Assembly: GCF_009379765.1 (NCBI RefSeq)
Contig: NZ_WHTD01000085.1
Coordinates: 1-34,635, forward strand
Length of the DNA stretch: 34,635 nucleotides
Direction: 5' to 3'
Source: Actinophytocola sp.
GTDB lineage: Bacteria > Actinomycetota > Actinomycetes > Mycobacteriales > Pseudonocardiaceae
In this document: piece by piece, positions 31,433-34,635 of the stretch
Layout of the letters: each line of letters starts with the position of its first letter
Numbering within the stretch: the stretch's first letter is position 1
Notes under the pieces: generated by a model
Told to the model about the DNA's origin: nothing
Seen by the model: only the letters and a program-made list of their open reading frames with translations
Databases searched by the model: none
Translations under genes and position numbers: made by a program

Positions 31433-31787
31433 CGAAGCCTCCTGACACTCGCCCGATCCACCCCGATTCCTACCCCAGCGAACGCGATCGGGAAAGCCGA
31501 TCACGCAGCGGTCGCGCGAGGCTGCGCACGGTCAGCCGCTCGTCCAGCGGGACGAGCGCCCTCCGGAATGTCCGATTCATCCGGGCTGATGAATGTCTCC
31601 GGGATTCGAGAAGGTCTGTTGGCGCTTCGCCACCGGAATCCGGTCACAGGCATTCACACATTACGACACGGCATCGATCGGCACAGTCTTTGCAACGAGG
31701 TCGAGAATTTCCGCGACGCCCGTTTGAACGCTCGGCAGACGACCGCAAAGCGCCGCAGTCGAGCAAATCAGCTCGAGAAAGGTGAGC
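31433..31787. other. 355-bp divergent intergenic region, dhaK / exonuclease
   Basis: No credible gene is seen. It holds the ribosome sites of dhaK (AGGAGG) and of the exonuclease gene (AAAGG near 31778) and the inverted repeat at 31575-31594. It must contain both promoters, but no confident -35/-10 pair stands out. It is less GC-rich than its flanks from about 31560 on. Confidence 0.5.
31575..31594. repeat. Inverted repeat ATTCATC-6-GATGAAT
   Basis: Perfect 7-base arms around CGGGCT. It lies 143 bp before dhaK and 193 bp before the exonuclease gene. It is a candidate operator for either unit; no T-run follows. Confidence 0.45.
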
Positions 31788-33067
31788 ATGTCCAACGCCG
31801 AGTACGCAGTTGTCGACACAGAGACGACCGGGCTGTCGCCGAAGTACCACCACCGCATTGTCGAGATCGGCGTCGTACTGGTCGATCGCAAGGGAACACT
31901 GGTCGACGAGTGGTGTTCTCTGGTGAACCCGGAACGGGATCTCGGACCACAGCACATTCACGGCATCCGGGCCAGTGACATCCGCAGGGCCCCGACGTTC
32001 GCCGATATCGCCGGCGATCTCGCGGAACGACTCGCCGGCCGTGTCGTCGTCGCTCACAATCTCAGTTTCGACCTTCGATTCCTCACCTCCGAGTTTCTCC
32101 GAATCGGCGCCCAGGTGCCGCTCCACCACGAACGCGGCATCTGCACGATGAGCCTCTCGGGTCGATACCTGGACAACGCGGCCCGGTCCCTGGCCGCCTG
32201 CTGCGCCTCTGCCGGCATCGACCATCTCGAGCCGCACTCGGCTGTGCACGACGCGCGGGCCTGCGCCGGTCTCCTGACCCACTTCATCCGGGCCACGAAC
32301 CCACCCGAGCCCTGGTCAGACCTGTTTGTCGCGGCACGTCAGGACGTGTGGCCGACCCTTCCGCCCGGGTGTGGGCGCACCTGTACCCGGCAATCCGCCG
32401 ACGTGCGGCCCGCGGCGTTCCTGGCCCGCCTGATCGACCGGCTCCCTCGAGTGCAGTACCCGCCACGCGCCGAGACTACCTGGCGCTTCTCGATCGCGCG
32501 CTGCTCGACCGTCATCTCTCGACAAGCGAGCAAGACGCGCTCATCGACGTCGCTCACGCACTCGATCTCACATTCACCGACGCCATGGAACTGCACCGCC
32601 AGTATTTGGTGGCATTGGCCGCCGCAGCCTGGCAAGACGGTGTCGTGACCGACGACGAGCGTCACGATCTCCTCACCGTGGCCGACCTCCTGGGTCTGAA
32701 CTCGCACGATGTGGACATCGCCGGTCGCGTCGCACAGGAGAAAAGCCGGGAGACGACCCGATGGGGCACCTTCCGCCTGAGACCGGGTGACCTCGTCGCG
32801 TTCACGGGGCAGATGGCCGGGCGTCGTAAGGAATGGGAGCGGCGGGCTGTCGACCACGGTTTGACGGTGTCGAAAACTAGTCCGACCCGGAATACCCGAC
32901 TGCTGGTCGCCGCAGATCCCGACTCCCTATCCGGAAAAGCGAGCAAGGCGCGCCGATACGGGATACCCATCATCACCACCGAGGCTTTCGAGAAACTCCT
33001 GGCGCAGATGGGAGGGCGCGCGCAGCCGAGCCCTTCCCTCACGAAGCCCACGACGGTCGCGCCATGA
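31788..33067 (+). pseudogene. DEDDh exonuclease - TerB-like - BRCT protein, frameshifted
   Basis: Two frames join into one protein of about 426 aa. Frame 1 from ATG 31788 encodes a DnaQ-type 3'-5' exonuclease: VVDTETTGL (Asp 10, Glu 12), HNLSFDLRFL (Asp 95) and HSAVHDARACA (His 150, Asp 155), the complete catalytic set. It then continues into FLARLIDRLPRVQYPPRAE. Frame 2 takes over near 32470 with DYLALLDRALLDRHLSTSEQ, a helical TerB-like region (AWQDGVVTDDERHDLLTVAD), and a C-terminal BRCT domain (FRLRPGDLVAFTGQMAGRRK ... KARRYGIPIITTEAFEKLL). A single missing base near 32465-32474 explains the break. A separate gene from GTG 32348 is the alternative. The stop overlaps the next start as ATGA. 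Confidence 0.78.
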
Positions 33068-33735
33068 TCGGACACGTCGTCGTCTGTCACGGCTCCGACT
33101 CGGAGAGCCATGAGTCGGTCGCCGTCTGGCACGTCGACACCAACGGGATCGGCACCGGCGCGTGGGTCATGCCGATCACCATGTCCGACCCCGACCTGTC
33201 GATCGCCCGCAAGCTTCTTCAGCTGGTACGCCAGCGTGCGATTGTCGGCTGGGACCCCACCCGAGCCGTCGCGATACTGACCGCGCTCGGAGAAGCCGCG
33301 TCCCTGACGACCCCCGACTGGAGCAGGTCGACGGTCGCCTTGCCCGACGCCCTCGGCGAGATCGGCCTGACCCGATCGGCGTACGAGAAGCGGACCATCG
33401 ACGAGCAGCTCGTCAAGAGCAACATCGTGTCGATCGAATGGCCGGTCGAACTCCCCGAGCAAGTGCCGGCCACGGAGGACGACTTCTGGCAGGAGTGTCA
33501 CCTCGTTCTTCCACAGGCGAGCCCGGTCGCGCAGGCCGCCCTCAGGACGACCATGTTGGTGAGCTGGTCGGTCCAGCGCTGGCGCGAGACGATGACCGCG
33601 CTCGGGCGACGCGACTACCTCAAGACCACGTTCGGCCGGCAACGCCGACTGCCGCCCCGGTGGGAGACGCGACTCGCCGATGCGTACGTCCAAGTGCCTC
33701 CGCATCCCTACTCCGGAGCGACCGTCCAGCGGTAG
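33064..33735 (+). CDS. Hypothetical protein coupled to the exonuclease/BRCT gene
   Basis: A 223-aa soluble protein, starting MIGHVVVCHGSDSESHESVA and VWHVDTNGIGTGAWVMPITM. It contains IARKLLQLVRQRAIVGWDPT and a basic C-terminal third (GRRDYLKTTFGRQRRLPPRW). No catalytic motif, signal or membrane segment is visible. I do not recognise a named family with certainty. Its ATG overlaps the stop of the exonuclease/BRCT gene (ATGA), so the two are cotranslated and presumably act together, perhaps in DNA processing; this is inference. The last 28 bases overlap the 3' end of the convergent NTF2-like gene. Confidence 0.75.
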   Translation: MIGHVVVCHGSDSESHESVAVWHVDTNGIGTGAWVMPITMSDPDLSIARKLLQLVRQRAIVGWDPTRAVAILTALGEAASLTTPDWSRSTVALPDALGEIGLTRSAYEKRTIDEQLVKSNIVSIEWPVELPEQVPATEDDFWQECHLVLPQASPVAQAALRTTMLVSWSVQRWRETMTALGRRDYLKTTFGRQRRLPPRWETRLADAYVQVPPHPYSGATVQR

Positions 33736-33932
33736 ATCTGGCCGTCGCACAGCTCGTAGGTGGTTGGTGGGGGCACGGGCGGGTACGCGGCGAGGTGTGC
33801 CAGCACCTTCGTCCGGCCCCGGAACTTCGCCTCCGGGGTCGACCAGCGCACGTACGGGTGCAGCACGCGCCGAAGCTCCGCCCAGTCCCGGTGTTCGATC
33901 GCGGCCACGGCGTCCAGCACGACTTGATCCAT
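33708..33932 (-). CDS. Small NTF2-like (SnoaL-type) protein, possibly truncated
   Basis: A 74-aa protein from ATG 33932; GTG or ATG starts further upstream are also open. It reads MDQVVLDAVAAIEHRDWAEL RRVLHPYVRWSTPEAKFRGR TKVLAHLA, the opening helix and conserved W-x...GR-x-x-VLAHL pattern of NTF2/SnoaL-fold proteins. It then ends YELCDGQIYRWTVAPE. Usual members have 110-140 residues, so the last strand or two are missing, but several small actinobacterial members end in this way. The fold serves as a ligand pocket in isomerases and accessory proteins; no role is visible here. It overlaps the convergent gene by 28 bases. Confidence 0.68.
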   Translation of the reverse strand: MDQVVLDAVAAIEHRDWAELRRVLHPYVRWSTPEAKFRGRTKVLAHLAAYPPVPPPTTYELCDGQIYRWTVAPE

Positions 33933-34041
33933 ACGTCGGAGTACAGCACGCACCACCGACGACAACGCACGTCCCGATGCGTAACGGAGGTGTGCCGGAA
34001 CCGATTCATGAGTGGGCCGATTCGGTACTTAGGGGCGCACC

Positions 34042-34443
34042 ATGACCTACATGTTGTTGCGCGGATATTTTGTCATCCGGTATCCGGACCGCCCTCGCGA
34101 AGGGCCCGAGCCGGACGGCAACACCGTGAAATTCCGACCGGACGCACCGGCATTGGTCGAGGCGTTGCCACGCGTGTCCGGGCGGCCACCCCATCTGGAC
34201 GCGCGCGGGATCTCGGTGCGGCTCGAGGCCGCCGACGCGCTGGAGACGCGTTTCGGTGAGACACATCAGGAGTTGGCCGGCGCCAACGCCGCCCGGGACG
34301 CGCTGCTCCGGCTACTCGGCTTCACCGGGGTGACGTACTTTCACGACCCGCCCAACATGGTCGAGTCAGCGGATCAGGACAGTCTTCGCGGGCACGTGCT
34401 GACCAACGGAATCGACGCCAACGGCCGTAGCTGTTCAGCCTGA
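34042..34443 (+). pseudogene. Nuclease-like protein, 3' end replaced at an IS66-like element
   Basis: A 133-aa frame from ATG 34042: MTYMLLRGYFVIRYPDRPRE, GNTVKFRPDAPALVEALP, DARGISVRLEAADALETRFG and DQDSLRGHVLTNGIDANGR, then only SCSA and a stop. The pattern of a D-G-D/N-T segment, then R-L-x-A-x-D-A-x-E, then D-x-x-GR resembles the thermonuclease (SNase-like) fold, which I infer with moderate confidence. The similarity ends at about 34430, where sequence joining an IS66-like transposase begins. The C-terminal half is missing in this window, and the gene was probably interrupted by insertion. Confidence 0.62.
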
Positions 34444-34635
34444 GTGACAGGTCGGCGGTGGTCGCCACCGGTGATCCACTACGGTTTTGATCATGGGGTC
34501 AGGCCGGGAAGCAGCACACGACGTCGTGTCGTTGTTGGCCGCCAAGGACGCCGAGATCGCGACCGTGCGCGGCGAGAACACGGCTCTGCTGGCGCGGGTG
34601 ACGGAGCTTGAAGGCTTGGTCGCGGCGCTGCACGC
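34431..34635 (+). mobile_element. Left end of an IS66-like insertion sequence (partial)
   Basis: The nuclease-like reading frame loses its conserved sequence at about 34430. From there a 60-base leader, including GTAGCTGTTCAGCC, runs to a transposase start at 34493. The element continues past the window edge, so neither its inverted repeats nor the 8-bp target duplication typical of IS66 can be checked. The exact left end is approximate. Confidence 0.6.
34493..34635 (+). CDS. IS66-family transposase, N-terminal fragment
   Basis: The frame begins MGSGREAAHDVVSLLAAKDA then EIATVRGENTALLARVTELE GLVAALH and is cut by the window end. This Leu/Glu/Ala-rich coiled coil with "KDAEIA...RxENxxLxxRVxELE" is the usual N-terminus of IS66 TnpC-type transposases, which precedes the zinc-binding and DDE domains (not visible). 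ATG 34493 is the likely start; no strong ribosome site is seen. Confidence 0.72.
   Translation, partial: MGSGREAAHDVVSLLAAKDAEIATVRGENTALLARVTELEGLVAALH

Noticed and set aside
32348..33067. Independent gene starting at GTG 32348 for the BRCT part
   Set aside because: Its first ~40 codons overlap sequence that makes sense only in the exonuclease frame (FLARLIDRLPRV), so it is more likely the second half of one broken gene.

Overview
The window is very GC-rich and its coding strands use mostly G or C at third codon positions. It carries F420-type oxidoreductase, IclR, ECF-sigma/YCII and mycothiol-enzyme-like families. This points to a high-GC actinomycete, most likely of the Pseudonocardiaceae type; that placement is inference. 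I see no rRNA, tRNA, CRISPR array or phage module. The only mobile DNA is an IS66-like element entering at the right edge.

Layout. 1-1642: a partial minus-strand gene, a 520-bp stretch without a convincing gene, and an orphan protein-kinase-fold gene. 1910-5541 (minus): a molybdate uptake operon (HTH/Mop-domain protein, modA, modB, modC, then a PadR regulator). 5787-6485: an LLM-family oxidoreductase lacking its N-terminal part. 6583-9607: a tight operon of two unlike esterase-fold hydrolases and an ATP-grasp ligase, function unknown. 9612-10363: a secreted-type protein gene broken by an internal deletion. 10445-17242: a catabolic locus, with a divergent amidohydrolase and IclR regulator followed by an operon for a family III CoA-transferase, a citrate-synthase-fold lyase, a LigB/LigA-type extradiol dioxygenase and an MDR oxidoreductase. 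Near-identical palindromes sit at both of its promoter regions. 17248-23698: a membrane-anchored small protein, a frameshifted metalloprotease-like VWD protein, an MFS transporter, an APH-fold kinase and a DinB-like protein. 23717-25365: an ECF sigma factor with its YCII partner and a matching promoter. 25454-26823: TetR, MerR and a small double-Cys protein. 26900-27064: a 41-bp tandem repeat. 27119-31432: a secreted S15-type peptidase and the dhaKLM operon. 31788-34635: a frameshifted exonuclease/TerB-like/BRCT gene with a coupled unknown gene, a small NTF2-like gene, and a nuclease-like gene cut short beside the IS66-like element.

The most unusual signal is at the level of translation. Three separate operons contain spacers that are bridged exactly by chains of tiny ORFs, in which each stop codon overlaps the next start codon as ATGA or GTGA. 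Between ligB and ligA the chain is three 80-bp tandem units, each a 27-codon ORF whose copy-to-copy differences are largely synonymous. Between the YCII gene and its sigma gene it is three ORFs of 4, 8 and 4 codons. Between modA and modB it is one 9-codon ORF. This suggests a stop-start relay that carries terminating ribosomes across gaps between cotranscribed genes.

Three genes (VWD protein, TetR, exonuclease) look intact apart from one single-base indel each, so residual sequence error should be considered before calling them pseudogenes. The LLM gene and the gene at 9612-10363 have lost larger segments and are better candidates for real decay.
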